From Bryobacteraceae bacterium (GTDB taxonomy: Bacteria > Acidobacteriota > Terriglobia > Bryobacterales > Bryobacteraceae): 59,070 nt of DNA. Made by a program: the position numbers and the translations under genes. Under the pieces are notes generated by a model that had not been told where the DNA came from, searched no databases, and was given only the letters and a program-made list of their open reading frames with translations. The first letter of the stretch is position 1. Every line of letters starts with the position of its first letter. Location: the NCBI GenBank assembly GCA_019187195.1, contig JABAQT010000034.1:1-59070 (forward strand), read 5' to 3'. Shown here in pieces: positions 27,807 to 36,104 of the stretch.

Positions 27807-28346
27807 TTAGACGGGGACCGGAGCGTGTTGGAGAACTTCGATGCAGGCGCGCAGGAACGCGGGGAGATCGCCGGGTTTGCGGGAGGTGACGAGATTGCCG
27901 TCGACGACCACCTCGGAATCCACCCAAATCGCGCCGGCATTGGCGACGTCGTCGCGAATGGCGAAGAAACTGGTGGCGCGGCGGCCCTTCAACAGGCCCG
28001 GCACCGAGCACAGCACCCATGACGCATGGCAGATGGCCGCAATCAGCTTGCCCTGATCATTGACCTGCTTTACGATCTCGAGCGCCCTGGGGTAGCGGCG
28101 GATGTGGTCGGGGGCATAGCCGCCGGGGATGATGACGCCGTCGAGATCCGCCGCGGAGACTTCCTCGTAGGATTTTTGAGCCGTGACCGGGTAGCCCAGT
28201 TTGCTCGTGTAGGTTTCTCCGGCCCGCGCGGCGACGGTGATGACTTCGGCGCCTGCTTCCTGGAGGCGGTAGAGCGGGTACCAGAGTTCCATTTCCTGGT
28301 AGAGGTTGTCCACAAGAATAGCGATGCGTTTTCCGTGAAGTTCCAT
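27807..28346 (-). CDS. DJ-1/PfpI family protein
   Basis: 179 residues from ATG 28346. It shows the DJ-1/PfpI fold: RIAILVDNLYQEMELWYPLYRLQEAGAEV with the conserved Glu near residue 18, DGVIIPGGYAPDHIR, and the nucleophile elbow AAICHASWVL (C106-H107). ITSRKPGDLPAF-like segments at the C-terminus (LVTSRKPGDLPAFLRACIEVL) are typical of PfpI/YhbO. Members act as deglycases, chaperones or peptidases; I cannot choose. A TACAAT hexamer (28353-28358) lies 6 nt before the ATG and no Shine-Dalgarno is present, suggesting a leaderless mRNA. It is transcribed separately from the ABC genes only 3 nt downstream. Confidence 0.88.
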   Translation of the reverse strand: MELHGKRIAILVDNLYQEMELWYPLYRLQEAGAEVITVAARAGETYTSKLGYPVTAQKSYEEVSAADLDGVIIPGGYAPDHIRRYPRALEIVKQVNDQGKLIAAICHASWVLCSVPGLLKGRRATSFFAIRDDVANAGAIWVDSEVVVDGNLVTSRKPGDLPAFLRACIEVLQHAPVPV

Positions 28347-28352
28347 ACGTTC

Positions 28353-28358
28353 ATTGTA
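28353..28358 (-). promoter_or_regulatory. -10 element directly before the PfpI gene (leaderless)
   Basis: TACAAT on the minus strand is followed by 6 nt and then ATG 28346, which would place the transcription start on the A of the start codon. I see no clear -35 in the GC-rich DNA upstream. Confidence 0.5.
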
Positions 28359-28393
28359 CGGCGACTGGGAGCGCGGGCAGCCTGATTCTGTCA

Positions 28394-28636
28394 TCAGACT
28401 TTGCGGACGGGCAGGTTATGGCTGGCGAAATCCTCGTCGACGGAGGCGACGAAGAATTGATCGAGGTCGTCGAGCAAGGTGGTCAGGAAGACTTTGAGGG
28501 CTTCGGCTGAATAGTCGCCGTAGAGAAGCCAGACATTGTCGATGAGGGGGATGGCGCCCAGGCGACGCAATTGCGCATCGCGCAAAGGGCGGTAAAGGGG
28601 GTTGTAGAGTTGAATGCCAACCAGGTAGGGCCACAT
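28394..28636 (-). CDS. Small Cas2/SinR-like fold protein, solitary
   Basis: 80 residues. The order of segments (YLVGIQLYNPL, LRRLGAIPLIDNVWLLYGDYSAEALKVFLTTLLDDLDQFFVASVDEDFASHNLP) follows the small ferredoxin-like fold of Cas2 and SinR-like proteins: first beta strand, short helix, 'W-L' strand, 'SAE' helix, 'D-x-FFVA' strand. This is a by-eye assignment and weak. No cas1, cas effector or CRISPR repeats are near, so a role in adaptation is unlikely. An AAGGA Shine-Dalgarno lies 5 nt before ATG 28636. It could also be an unrelated small hypothetical protein. Confidence 0.5.
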   Translation of the reverse strand: MWPYLVGIQLYNPLYRPLRDAQLRRLGAIPLIDNVWLLYGDYSAEALKVFLTTLLDDLDQFFVASVDEDFASHNLPVRKV

Positions 28637-28730
28637 GGTATCCTTGCACGCCTAAGACAAGGCGGGTACCAGATAGTGGGCGAGGCGGCTGATTCCTCTC
28701 ACGAATTCTTGTTGAAAAATTGAGCGCGGT

Positions 28731-29588
28731 CTAAAGGGAGGCGAGGCCGCGGAGGTTCCAGCCGCAGATCCAACTGGCCTCGTACTTATTGTCCTGAGGG
28801 CCTGGCCAGTGAGTCTCGAGGCTGACGTAGCCTTTGTAGCCATCGGCGTGGAGTGCGGCTAACTGCCCCTTCCAGTCGATGTCGCGAGTGCCCACAGGCC
28901 CCCACACGGGTTTATGGCCATCGAGGCTGCAGTCCTTGATGTGGACATGGGCGATGCGTTCGGCGGGGAGGATGCGGTAGCCGTGAGGGAAAGGATTTTC
29001 GCCGGAGACATAGCAGTTGGCAGGGTCCCACACCACCTGGAGGTTGGTGTGGGGCAGGGCATCGAGCACGCGGCGGGTTTCCGAAGCCGTGGCGATATTA
29101 CAGGCGTGCTCATTTTCGAGACCGATGACCAACCCCGAGGGCGCCATCGAACAGAGCATGTCGAGGGCTTTCAGCACGCCGTCAAAACATTTTTCGGGCT
29201 CGACGCTGCGCCAGTAGGAAAAGACGCGAATAATCTTCGCCCCGAAGAAGGAGGCGATGCGGAACGCCTGTTCGGCGAGACGCGGTTGATCGCCGTAGGT
29301 ATGTTTGGAAGCGAAAACATCGTGCTGGAAGCGCGTGTCGACGGGTGGAGCCCCGGGCAGCACGCACTTGAGAATAGGGGAGGCGATGGAAACGACCTCG
29401 AGGTTGCGCTCGCGAAGGAGATCGCGGGCACGCGACAACTCCCCGGCGTCGAGATCCATGATATTCTTGCCCCATAACATGCGCAACTCGGCGCCGGTCA
29501 TGCCGATTTTGACCATGGCGTCGAGCGCGGCGGCGAGATCGGCCGAGAATTCGTCCGTGATGGAGGCGATGGGAATCCGTGGCTGCAT
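28731..29588 (-). CDS. Sugar phosphate isomerase/epimerase-like TIM barrel protein
   Basis: About 285 residues from ATG 29588; a longer in-frame start at 29609 lacks support. A xylose-isomerase-like TIM barrel is indicated by RIPIASITDEFSADLAAALDAMVKIGMTGAELR, GAKIIRVFSYWRSVEPE, LVIGLENEHACNIA, LQVVWDPANCYVSGE, HVHIKDCSLDG and YVSLETHWPG, where Glu, Asp, His and Glu form the usual metal site. The family isomerises or epimerises ketoses and inositols; the substrate is unknown. The element GATAAT lies 7 nt upstream of the ATG, fitting a leaderless transcript. The gene stands alone. Confidence 0.87.
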   Translation of the reverse strand: MQPRIPIASITDEFSADLAAALDAMVKIGMTGAELRMLWGKNIMDLDAGELSRARDLLRERNLEVVSIASPILKCVLPGAPPVDTRFQHDVFASKHTYGDQPRLAEQAFRIASFFGAKIIRVFSYWRSVEPEKCFDGVLKALDMLCSMAPSGLVIGLENEHACNIATASETRRVLDALPHTNLQVVWDPANCYVSGENPFPHGYRILPAERIAHVHIKDCSLDGHKPVWGPVGTRDIDWKGQLAALHADGYKGYVSLETHWPGPQDNKYEASWICGWNLRGLASL

Positions 29589-29683
29589 TCGTTTAATTAT
29601 CGCAGCCACGGCGGCGTGAGGCCAAGCGTTTGGATCATTGTCAAGGGGAACATCTCGCTTTTCCTGAGGCTATTACGGATTCG

Positions 29684-29712
29684 TTGACATTAGCTTCGAT
29701 GCTTTGCTAACG
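29684..29712 (+). promoter_or_regulatory. Promoter of the response regulator gene
   Basis: A consensus -35 TTGACA (29684-29689) is followed after 17 nt by CTAACG (29707-29712), a poor -10. The start codon TTG 29723 is only 10 nt downstream, so the leader would be very short. Confidence 0.45.
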
Positions 29713-29722
29713 TGCCGGTGAT

Positions 29723-30196
29723 TTGAGCAACGTGCCTTCCCGTTCACAAGACCAACTTCCCAGAACAGTACGAATTCTGATGGTGGATGATAATTGCCAC
29801 GGTCTTTCGGCGCGAAAGTGCATACTCGAGGAGTTGGGTTACGAGGTCGTGGTGAGCACCGACCCGGTCCAGGCGCTGGGGGAGTTTTCCAAAGCCGTTT
29901 TCGATCTGATTATCACAGACTATAAGATGCCGGCCATGGACGGTCTGGAGTTGATCCGCAAAGTCCGCGAGGCGAATGCGGAGGTGCCCGTGATCCTGAT
30001 TTCAGGATTCGTGGAGGCGCTCGGGCTGACCGAGGAAAACACCGGTTCAAACGCGGTGGTGCAGAAGAGCGCAAACGAAGTGCAGCATCTGGTGAGGGCG
30101 GTGACCCGCCTGCTTCGGAAGAAGACTCCGAGGAAGCCGGTATCGAGCGTCCGGCCTTCCGGTTCCCTTAAGGGCAGATCGAGAGGCGTATCCTAG
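29723..30196 (+). CDS. Receiver-only response regulator
   Basis: 157 residues from TTG 29723 (a GTG at 29732 is an alternative). It carries one receiver domain: RILMVDDNCHG with the acidic pair (D22, D23), FDLIITDYKMPAMDGLE with the phospho-acceptor Asp (D66), VILISGF with the conserved Ser, and VVQKSAN with Lys near 114. The C-terminal 35 residues are basic (KKTPRKPVSS...) and contain no DNA-binding domain. No histidine kinase is adjacent, so it is an orphan CheY/Spo0F-like regulator. The stop lies 8 nt before the GH3 gene. Confidence 0.85.
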   Translation: MSNVPSRSQDQLPRTVRILMVDDNCHGLSARKCILEELGYEVVVSTDPVQALGEFSKAVFDLIITDYKMPAMDGLELIRKVREANAEVPVILISGFVEALGLTEENTGSNAVVQKSANEVQHLVRAVTRLLRKKTPRKPVSSVRPSGSLKGRSRGVS

Positions 30197-30204
30197 AAGC
30201 ATCG

Positions 30205-32019
30205 ATGTTTGTTTTGCGGCTTGGATGCGCTCTCATAGGCTTTTCGCTGCTGCTGTTCCCACAGACACGCGCCAGGGAAGCCTCACCCAGGAAGACCACG
30301 GCCGGCAAGGGGACCGCGAGCGAACCGGCGCAGGTAAGCCGCTGGATGCAGTCCCTGAGCCTGCATGACCGCATCGCGCAACTGATCGTGATTCCGTTTT
30401 ATGGGGACAACCCGAGCGCGCGTTCAAAGGCTTATCGGAGATTCGCGGCCGAAGTGCGGCAGACGCGCGTCGGCGGCATGATTCTAGTGAACCGGTCGGA
30501 GAACGGGCTGGTGAAATACGCCGAGCCGACGGCGGCGGCCGCGTTCCTCAACCGAATGCAGAAACTGGCGCGAATTCCGCTGATTGTTGGGGGGGATTTT
30601 GAGCGGGGGGTATCGATGCGGGTCGCCTCAGCGACGAAGTTTCCGCATAGCATGGCTTTCGCAGCGGCTTCGGATGTCGAGGCGGTGAGGCAATTGGGCG
30701 CGGTGACGGCCCGGGAATCGCGGGCCATCGGGGTTCAATGGGTGTTCGCTCCCGTCGCCGATGTCAACAACAATCCGGACAATCCGATCATCAATATCCG
30801 CGCATTCAGCGAGAATCCGGACGAGGTGGCGAAGTATGTCACCGCGTTTATCGACGGAGCGCGAAGCGATCCGCGGTATAAGGTTCTGGTGACGGCGAAA
30901 CACTTTCCGGGGCACGGCGACACCAACGTGGACACGCATGCCGGGTTGGGCAAGGTGGACGCCAGCCGGGAGCGTCTCGAGAAACTGGAACTGGTTCCGT
31001 TTCGCGCCGCGATCGCGGATGGCGTTGATTCCATCATGACGGCTCACTTGTGGGCGCCGGCTATCGAGAGCAGGAAGATTCCAGCCACCGTCTCGGCCGC
31101 GGTGCTCACGGGGCTACTGCGAAAAGAGTTGAAGTTCCATGGGATCATCACCACCGATGCGATGGACATGGAGGGTTTGCGGAAACAGTTCACGAGTGGA
31201 GAAGCGGCGGTGCGGGCGATCGAGGCGGGAGCGGATGTGCTCCTGATGCCGCCATATCCGGAGGCGGCGGTGAAGGCGGTTGTGGCGGCGGTGCGGAGCG
31301 GACGGATTACGCGGAAACGCATTGATGAGAGCGTGGAGAAGATACTCCGGGCGAAGGTGCGGTTGGGGCTCGATCGCCGGCGGGTGGTGGATCTGGAGGC
31401 GATCGGCGACGAACTGGGGACGGAGGAAGACAACAAACTGGCGCGGCGCGTGGCGAGCGAAGCGGTGACGCTGGTGAGGAACGAGGGAGGGCTGGCGCCG
31501 CTGGCCTCGCCCGCAAGGACCTGCTGGTATGCCCTCAGCGAGAGCCGTTATGGACAACAGGGACGGACGTTGATGTCCGCGTTGCAGGAGCGGCTGCCCG
31601 GCGCGAAGCGGGCGCTTCTCGATCCGATGATGCCGATGGCGGAGCTCGAAGAGGCGGCGAAACTGGCGGAGTCGTGCGACGTATCCGTGGTAGCGGCGTT
31701 CGCGGGGTTCAGGGGGAGCGGAGAGTTGTCTGAGAACTTCATGAATTTCGTGAAACTGCTCGAAGCGCGAAAGCCGTTGATTCTCGTGGGGATGGGAAAT
31801 CCGTATCTGCTGCGCGCGTTTCCGGAGGTGAAAGCCTATCTGGCGACGTTCAGTACGGTGCCCGATTCCGAGTTGGCGATGATGGATGCCCTGATGGGGG
31901 ACGCGGCGATTCAGGGCCGCCTTCCGGTGACGATTCCGGGCATCGCGAAGTATGGGGACGGCTTGAAAGTCGCTCAAAAGTCAAGAGGAAGTTTGACAGA
32001 AGGCTCAACGCTCCGCTAG
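30205..32019 (+). CDS. Glycoside hydrolase family 3, beta-N-acetylhexosaminidase (NagZ-like), exported
   Basis: 604 residues. An N-terminal signal peptide (LRLGCALIGFSLLLFPQTRA) precedes a NagZ-type barrel: PLIVGGDFERGVSMRV, AKHFPGHGDTNVDTHAGL (the His-Asp general acid dyad loop) and GIITTDAMDMEGL (nucleophile Asp). A GH3 C-terminal domain follows (about 400-604). Cytosolic NagZ has about 340 residues and no signal, so this longer exported form is probably for extracellular or periplasmic GlcNAc-containing glycans or peptidoglycan. TATCCT lies 10 nt upstream. The rplM promoter is embedded in the 3' end of this gene. Confidence 0.9.
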   Translation: MFVLRLGCALIGFSLLLFPQTRAREASPRKTTAGKGTASEPAQVSRWMQSLSLHDRIAQLIVIPFYGDNPSARSKAYRRFAAEVRQTRVGGMILVNRSENGLVKYAEPTAAAAFLNRMQKLARIPLIVGGDFERGVSMRVASATKFPHSMAFAAASDVEAVRQLGAVTARESRAIGVQWVFAPVADVNNNPDNPIINIRAFSENPDEVAKYVTAFIDGARSDPRYKVLVTAKHFPGHGDTNVDTHAGLGKVDASRERLEKLELVPFRAAIADGVDSIMTAHLWAPAIESRKIPATVSAAVLTGLLRKELKFHGIITTDAMDMEGLRKQFTSGEAAVRAIEAGADVLLMPPYPEAAVKAVVAAVRSGRITRKRIDESVEKILRAKVRLGLDRRRVVDLEAIGDELGTEEDNKLARRVASEAVTLVRNEGGLAPLASPARTCWYALSESRYGQQGRTLMSALQERLPGAKRALLDPMMPMAELEEAAKLAESCDVSVVAAFAGFRGSGELSENFMNFVKLLEARKPLILVGMGNPYLLRAFPEVKAYLATFSTVPDSELAMMDALMGDAAIQGRLPVTIPGIAKYGDGLKVAQKSRGSLTEGSTLR

Positions 32020-32022
32020 ACT
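31993..32022 (+). promoter_or_regulatory. Strong sigma70-like promoter of rplM-rpsI
   Basis: TTGACA (31993-31998), an 18-nt spacer and TAGACT (32017-32022) overlap the end and stop of the GH3 gene. The inferred transcript has a leader of about 33 nt before the rplM ATG at 32062. Confidence 0.75.
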
Positions 32023-32061
32023 GAAGGTTTTGTAGGGACCTAACGGAGATCGTCTGTCTGT

Positions 32062-32490
32062 ATGAAAACGCAGTTTCCTTCCAAGCTGGAAATCGAGAGA
32101 GAGTGGTTTGTGCTGGATGCGGAAGACGCGGTGCTCGGCCGGCTGGCGAGCAAGGCGGCAAAGATTCTCATCGGAAAACACAAGCCGAGATACACCCCGT
32201 TCCTGGACGCCGGCGATCACGTGATTGTGATCAACGCGGAAAAAGTCCGGCTTACCGGATCCAAGGAAGAGCAGAAATATTACCGCAGCCACTCGGGCTA
32301 TCCGGGTGGATTGAAGGAAGCGCAGGCGCGGAAAGTGCGCGCCGAGCGGCCCACGAAGATGGTGGAAGAGGCAATCCGGGGAATGCTGCCGAAGACAAAA
32401 CTCGGGAAGCAGCTTTTCCGCAAGCTGAAAGTTTACGCAGGCGGCAAGCATCCACACGAGGCGCAGAAGCCCGTGCTGATGAACGCCTAG
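32062..32490 (+). CDS. rplM: 50S ribosomal protein L13
   Basis: 142 residues, standard length. [55 protein letters not shown] and [34 protein letters not shown] are diagnostic of L13. It is an early-assembly 23S rRNA-binding protein of the large subunit. The order rplM-rpsI is almost universal in bacteria. It is driven by the promoter at 31993-32022. Confidence 0.98.
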   Translation: MKTQFPSKLEIEREWFVLDAEDAVLGRLASKAAKILIGKHKPRYTPFLDAGDHVIVINAEKVRLTGSKEEQKYYRSHSGYPGGLKEAQARKVRAERPTKMVEEAIRGMLPKTKLGKQLFRKLKVYAGGKHPHEAQKPVLMNA

Positions 32491-32593
32491 GCCGCATGGC
32501 GACCATCCACACCACCGGAATGCCCGCGATCCGGTTCAAGGAAGAAACATTCAACCCGCGCCGCCGGCGCGGTTCCAACAGCGAGGTTGTGTT

Positions 32594-32992
32594 TTGGCAG
32601 GTACGTTGATTCAACATTTGGGGACCGGGCGGCGGAAGAGTTCCGTGGCGCGCGTGTTCCTGCGTCCCGGCAAGGGACAGATCACGGTAAACGGCCGTGA
32701 GATGGAGGAGTTCTTCACGACTCCGTCTTCGCGAGCGGCTGTGCGGCAACCGCTGCTCGCCACCGAGACGGCGGACAAGTTCGACGTGTTGATACTCACC
32801 ACCGGGGGAGGAGTGGCGGGGCAGGCAGGCGCGGTACGTTTGGGCATTGCGCGCGCCCTGGTGGAGTTCAACGCGGAACTGCGGGGCAAACTGAAAGGTC
32901 TGGGCTTCCTGACGCGTGATCCACGCGCGCACGAACGGAAGAAGTATGGCCAGAAGGGCGCCCGCCGCCGGTTCCAGTTCTCCAAGCGTTAG
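32594..32992 (+). CDS. rpsI: 30S ribosomal protein S9
   Basis: 132 residues. [32 protein letters not shown] at the N-terminus and [27 protein letters not shown] at the C-terminus are the S9 signatures; the basic tail reaches the P-site tRNA. The best start is TTG 32594, since no ATG or GTG fits the known N-terminus and only a weak GAGG lies upstream. About 100 bp separate it from rplM, longer than in many bacteria, without a visible terminator or gene. Confidence 0.97.
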   Translation: MAGTLIQHLGTGRRKSSVARVFLRPGKGQITVNGREMEEFFTTPSSRAAVRQPLLATETADKFDVLILTTGGGVAGQAGAVRLGIARALVEFNAELRGKLKGLGFLTRDPRAHERKKYGQKGARRRFQFSKR

Positions 32993-33000
32993 CTTGGGAG

Positions 33001-33016
33001 GCGGTTACCGCTTTTT
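33001..33016 (+). terminator. Possible weak intrinsic terminator after rpsI
   Basis: GCGG-TTA-CCGC followed by TTTTT. The stem is only 4-5 bp, so this is tentative. A second inverted repeat (GGCGCG...CGCGCC, about 33028-33049) lies in the rpsB leader. Confidence 0.3.
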
Positions 33017-33155
33017 GCTGATATTCGGCGCGCCGGAAGGCGACGCGCCGCGGTAGGAAACCAACAGGCGCCTTGGCGGAGTTGACCGGTTCGCGCAAAT
33101 CTCGCTTTGGACCGCGCGGACTCTCACCGCCGTAAAGGCTCATCAAGGAGGCATT

Positions 33156-34040
33156 TTGCCGTCGATTACGATGAAAGAATTGCTCGAAGCGGGCGTTCAC
33201 TTCGGGCACCAGACCAAGCGCTGGAACCCAAAGATGAAGGAGTACATCTTTGGAGAACGCAACGGGATCTACATCATAGACCTGCAAAAGACGTTGAAGC
33301 TGTTCAAGGATGCGATGCGGTTTGTCGAGGAGATGGCGGGGAACGGCAAGACGGTTCTTTTCGTGGGAACCAAGAGACAGGCGCAGGAAGCGATAGCGGA
33401 AGAGGCCACGCGCTGCAGCCAGTACTACGTCAACCAGCGGTGGCTGGGTGGACTGTTGACGAACTTCGTGACGGTGCGGAAGTCGATCAACCGGTTGAAG
33501 GAACTCGATGAGATCGCCGAGAACGGATGGATTGGACGTTCGAAGAAGGAAGTGATCCGGCTCGAGCGGGAGCGGAAGCATCTCATGTCGAATCTCGCGG
33601 GCATCAAGGATATGCCCGGACTGCCGGACATGCTGTTTGTAGTGGATTCGAACAAGGAATCGATAGCTGTGGCCGAGGCAAAGAAACTCGGCATCCTTGT
33701 CGTCGCCGTGGTGGACACGAATTGCGATCCGCACATGGTGGATTACGTGATTCCCGGCAACGATGACGCGCTGCGCGCGATCCGGTTGTTCACGAACAAG
33801 ATCGCGGACGCGGTGATTGAAGGCCGGCAGAGGGTGTCCGAAGCCGACTTTGCTCCCGCGGCTGCCGCTGAAGCCGCCGACGAGGGGACGGGCGAACCGG
33901 CGGACATCACCCAGTACCTGGATCCGCAGTACTCGCAGCAGTTGATGGCGGAAAGCCTTGTCGAAGACGATCTGGCCACTCTGCCGATCAAAGGCCGCCG
34001 GCGGGCGGAAGCGGAGGACGAACTCGGATTCCGCGGCTAG
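33156..34040 (+). CDS. rpsB: 30S ribosomal protein S2
   Basis: 294 residues, somewhat longer than E. coli S2 because of an acidic, Ala-rich C-terminal tail (about 230-294, [28 protein letters not shown]). The core is clear: [56 protein letters not shown] and [20 protein letters not shown]. The start is TTG 33156, supported by a perfect AAGGAGG 5 nt upstream. It is followed by tsf, the usual partner. Confidence 0.97.
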   Translation: MPSITMKELLEAGVHFGHQTKRWNPKMKEYIFGERNGIYIIDLQKTLKLFKDAMRFVEEMAGNGKTVLFVGTKRQAQEAIAEEATRCSQYYVNQRWLGGLLTNFVTVRKSINRLKELDEIAENGWIGRSKKEVIRLERERKHLMSNLAGIKDMPGLPDMLFVVDSNKESIAVAEAKKLGILVVAVVDTNCDPHMVDYVIPGNDDALRAIRLFTNKIADAVIEGRQRVSEADFAPAAAAEAADEGTGEPADITQYLDPQYSQQLMAESLVEDDLATLPIKGRRRAEAEDELGFRG

Positions 34041-34102
34041 CGCCGGAGATCCGCGAACGCTGTCTCGAAATGATGATTGGGGAAACCGAAGGAATCAGAA
34101 CC

Positions 34103-34714
34103 ATGCCCGAAATAACCGCCCAGATGGTGAAGGAACTCCGCGACCGGACCGGCGCGGGGATGATGGAATGCAAGACCGCGCTAAAGGAGGCCAACGGAGA
34201 TTTGGCGGAGGCGGAGGTGGTGCTGCGCAAGCGCGGAATCGCTTCGGCTTCGAAGAAATCGGCACGGACCACGAGGCAGGGCGTGATCGGCAGCTACATT
34301 CACCCCGGTTCGCAGTTGGGCGTACTGGTGGAGGTGAACTGTGAATCGGACTTCGTGGCGCGAACCGATGATTTCGCCGAACTGGTGAAGGACATCGCGA
34401 TGCAGATTGCGGCCGCCGATCCGCAATTCATCCGCCGCGAAGACGTGGCGGCGGCGGTGCTCGAGAAGGAGAAGGACATTCAGCGGGCGCGCGCGCTCGC
34501 TGAAGGGAAGCCCGAGAAGATCATCGACAAGATCATCGAGGGCCGGATTTCGAAGTTCTACGAGGAGATCTGCCTTCTCGAACAGCCGTTTGTGAAGGAG
34601 AACACGATGAAGGTGGAAGACCTCATCAAGAGCAAGATCGCCAAGCTGGGAGAAAACATCTCGATCGCGCGCTTTGTGCGGTTCAAGGTGGGTGACACGC
34701 AGGCCGCCGAGTAG
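34103..34714 (+). CDS. tsf: Elongation factor Ts
   Basis: About 203 residues from ATG 34103 (AAGGA upstream); a start at 34070 would add 11 residues without support. The UBA-like N-terminus [34 protein letters not shown] is followed by the conserved [15 protein letters not shown]. The length is near that of the short Thermus-type EF-Ts (one core subdomain reduced), not the 283-residue E. coli type. It exchanges GDP for GTP on EF-Tu. It lies between rpsB and pyrH as in most bacteria. Confidence 0.97.
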   Translation: MPEITAQMVKELRDRTGAGMMECKTALKEANGDLAEAEVVLRKRGIASASKKSARTTRQGVIGSYIHPGSQLGVLVEVNCESDFVARTDDFAELVKDIAMQIAAADPQFIRREDVAAAVLEKEKDIQRARALAEGKPEKIIDKIIEGRISKFYEEICLLEQPFVKENTMKVEDLIKSKIAKLGENISIARFVRFKVGDTQAAE

Positions 34715-34725
34715 AGGGCTCCACC

Positions 34726-35436
34726 GTGGCTCGCTACCAACGAATTCTCCTGAAGTTGAGCGGCGAGGTTCTGGCCGGCGCCAGCCGGTTCGGTATTGAT
34801 CCGGATCGCATGGGGTCGCTGGCGTCGGAGCTTGCCGGGCTGGCCCGAACGGGGATTCAGGTCGGCCTGGTGGTGGGGGGCGGCAATTTTTTTCGCGGAG
34901 TTTCGGCGGCGGCGCAGAACATGGACCGCGTGGCGGCGGACCACATGGGCATGCTGGCGACGGTGATCAACGGCATTGCGCTGCAGGACGCGCTCGAGAA
35001 GAAGGGGGTCCCGACGCGTGTAATGACAGCCATACACATGAACCAGATTGCGGAGCCTTACATCCGCAGACGGGCTGTCCGCCACCTGGAGAAGGGAAGG
35101 ATGGTCATTTTCGCGGCCGGGACTTCGAACCCGTACTTTTCGACGGATACGGCGGCGACGTTGCGGGCGCTCGAGATAGGGGCGGAGGTGGTTGCCAAGG
35201 CCACGCGGGTGGATGGGGTGTACGACAAGGATCCGATGCAGTCGGCCGACGCCGTGCTCTATCGCGAGGTGAGCTACCAGGAGGTGCTTTCCAAGGGTTT
35301 GCGGGTGATGGACGCATCGGCGGTGGCGATGTGCCGGGAAAACACGCTTCCGATTCTGGTTTTCAATTTGACCACTCCCGGCAATATAATGCGAATGGCG
35401 ATGGGCGAACCGGTGGGAACGCTCATACGCTCGTGA
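34726..35436 (+). CDS. pyrH: UMP kinase
   Basis: 236 residues from GTG 34726 with AGAGGG upstream. The amino-acid-kinase fold is shown by [62 protein letters not shown] and [13 protein letters not shown], all diagnostic of bacterial PyrH. It phosphorylates UMP to UDP in pyrimidine synthesis and is hexameric. It starts 11 nt after tsf and is followed by frr, the standard order. Confidence 0.97.
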   Translation: MARYQRILLKLSGEVLAGASRFGIDPDRMGSLASELAGLARTGIQVGLVVGGGNFFRGVSAAAQNMDRVAADHMGMLATVINGIALQDALEKKGVPTRVMTAIHMNQIAEPYIRRRAVRHLEKGRMVIFAAGTSNPYFSTDTAATLRALEIGAEVVAKATRVDGVYDKDPMQSADAVLYREVSYQEVLSKGLRVMDASAVAMCRENTLPILVFNLTTPGNIMRMAMGEPVGTLIRS

Positions 35437-35454
35437 ATACGACGAGAACAGAAT

Positions 35455-36060
35455 ATGAAACAAGGACATTCCGCATCCGGCCCAAGCACCAATTCAGCGG
35501 GCGTGAAGGAGATCGAAGCGAATGCGAAGACGCGCATGGAGAAGGTCCTGTCGGACCTGATCCACGCCATGTCCTCGATTCGCACGGGACGAGCTTCCGT
35601 CAGCCTGCTGGACAACATCAAGCTCGACTATTACGGAACGCTGACGCCGCTGAACCAACTGGCGACGCTGCACGTTCCCGAACCGAGCATGATCACCCTG
35701 CAGCCCTGGGATTCCTCGCAGATCGGGAGCATTGAGAAGGCGATCCGCTCCTCCGATCTGGGATTGAACCCGATGAATGACGGGAAACTGATCCGCGTTC
35801 CGATTCCTCCGCTCACGCAGGACCGGCGCAAGGAGTTGGCCAAGCACCTGCACACGGTGACCGAGGATCACCGCGTGGCGATTCGCAACATCCGCCGGGA
35901 CGCCAACGAGGCGGTGAAGAAACTGGTGAAGGAAAAACAGATCGGCGAGGACGAAGAGCGCCGCGCTCTTGATGAAATACAGCGGCTGACCGACGCGGAA
36001 ATGAAGAAGATGGACGAGGCGGCGAAGGCCAAGGAGAAGGAGATTACCGAATTGAAGTAG
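35455..36060 (+). CDS. frr: Ribosome recycling factor
   Basis: 201 residues from ATG 35455. The core is clear: MEKVLSDLIHAMSSIRTGRASVSLLDNIKLDYYGTLTPLNQLATLHVPEP, PWDSSQIGSIEKAIRSSDLGLNP, RVPIPPLTQDRRKELAKHLH and RRDANEAVKKL. The first 16 residues (MKQGHSASGPSTNSAG) are an unusual extension compared with the typical 185 residues; an in-frame GTG at 35503 would give the standard N-terminus and may be the true start. It releases ribosomes after termination together with EF-G. Confidence 0.96.
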   Translation: MKQGHSASGPSTNSAGVKEIEANAKTRMEKVLSDLIHAMSSIRTGRASVSLLDNIKLDYYGTLTPLNQLATLHVPEPSMITLQPWDSSQIGSIEKAIRSSDLGLNPMNDGKLIRVPIPPLTQDRRKELAKHLHTVTEDHRVAIRNIRRDANEAVKKLVKEKQIGEDEERRALDEIQRLTDAEMKKMDEAAKAKEKEITELK

Positions 36061-36092
36061 GCGGCTGAACGGCCGGCCTGTGATGGTTCGCG

Positions 36093-36098
36093 TACACT
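36093..36098 (+). promoter_or_regulatory. -10 element before the TPR protein gene (leaderless)
   Basis: TACACT with 6 nt to ATG 36105 would put the transcription start on the start codon. No clear -35 is seen. Confidence 0.4.
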
Positions 36099-36104
36099 GA
36101 GGGT

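Noticed and set aside
28394..28636. CRISPR-Cas adaptation locus
   Set aside because: Only a weak Cas2-like fold is present; I see no cas1, effector gene or repeat-spacer array nearby.
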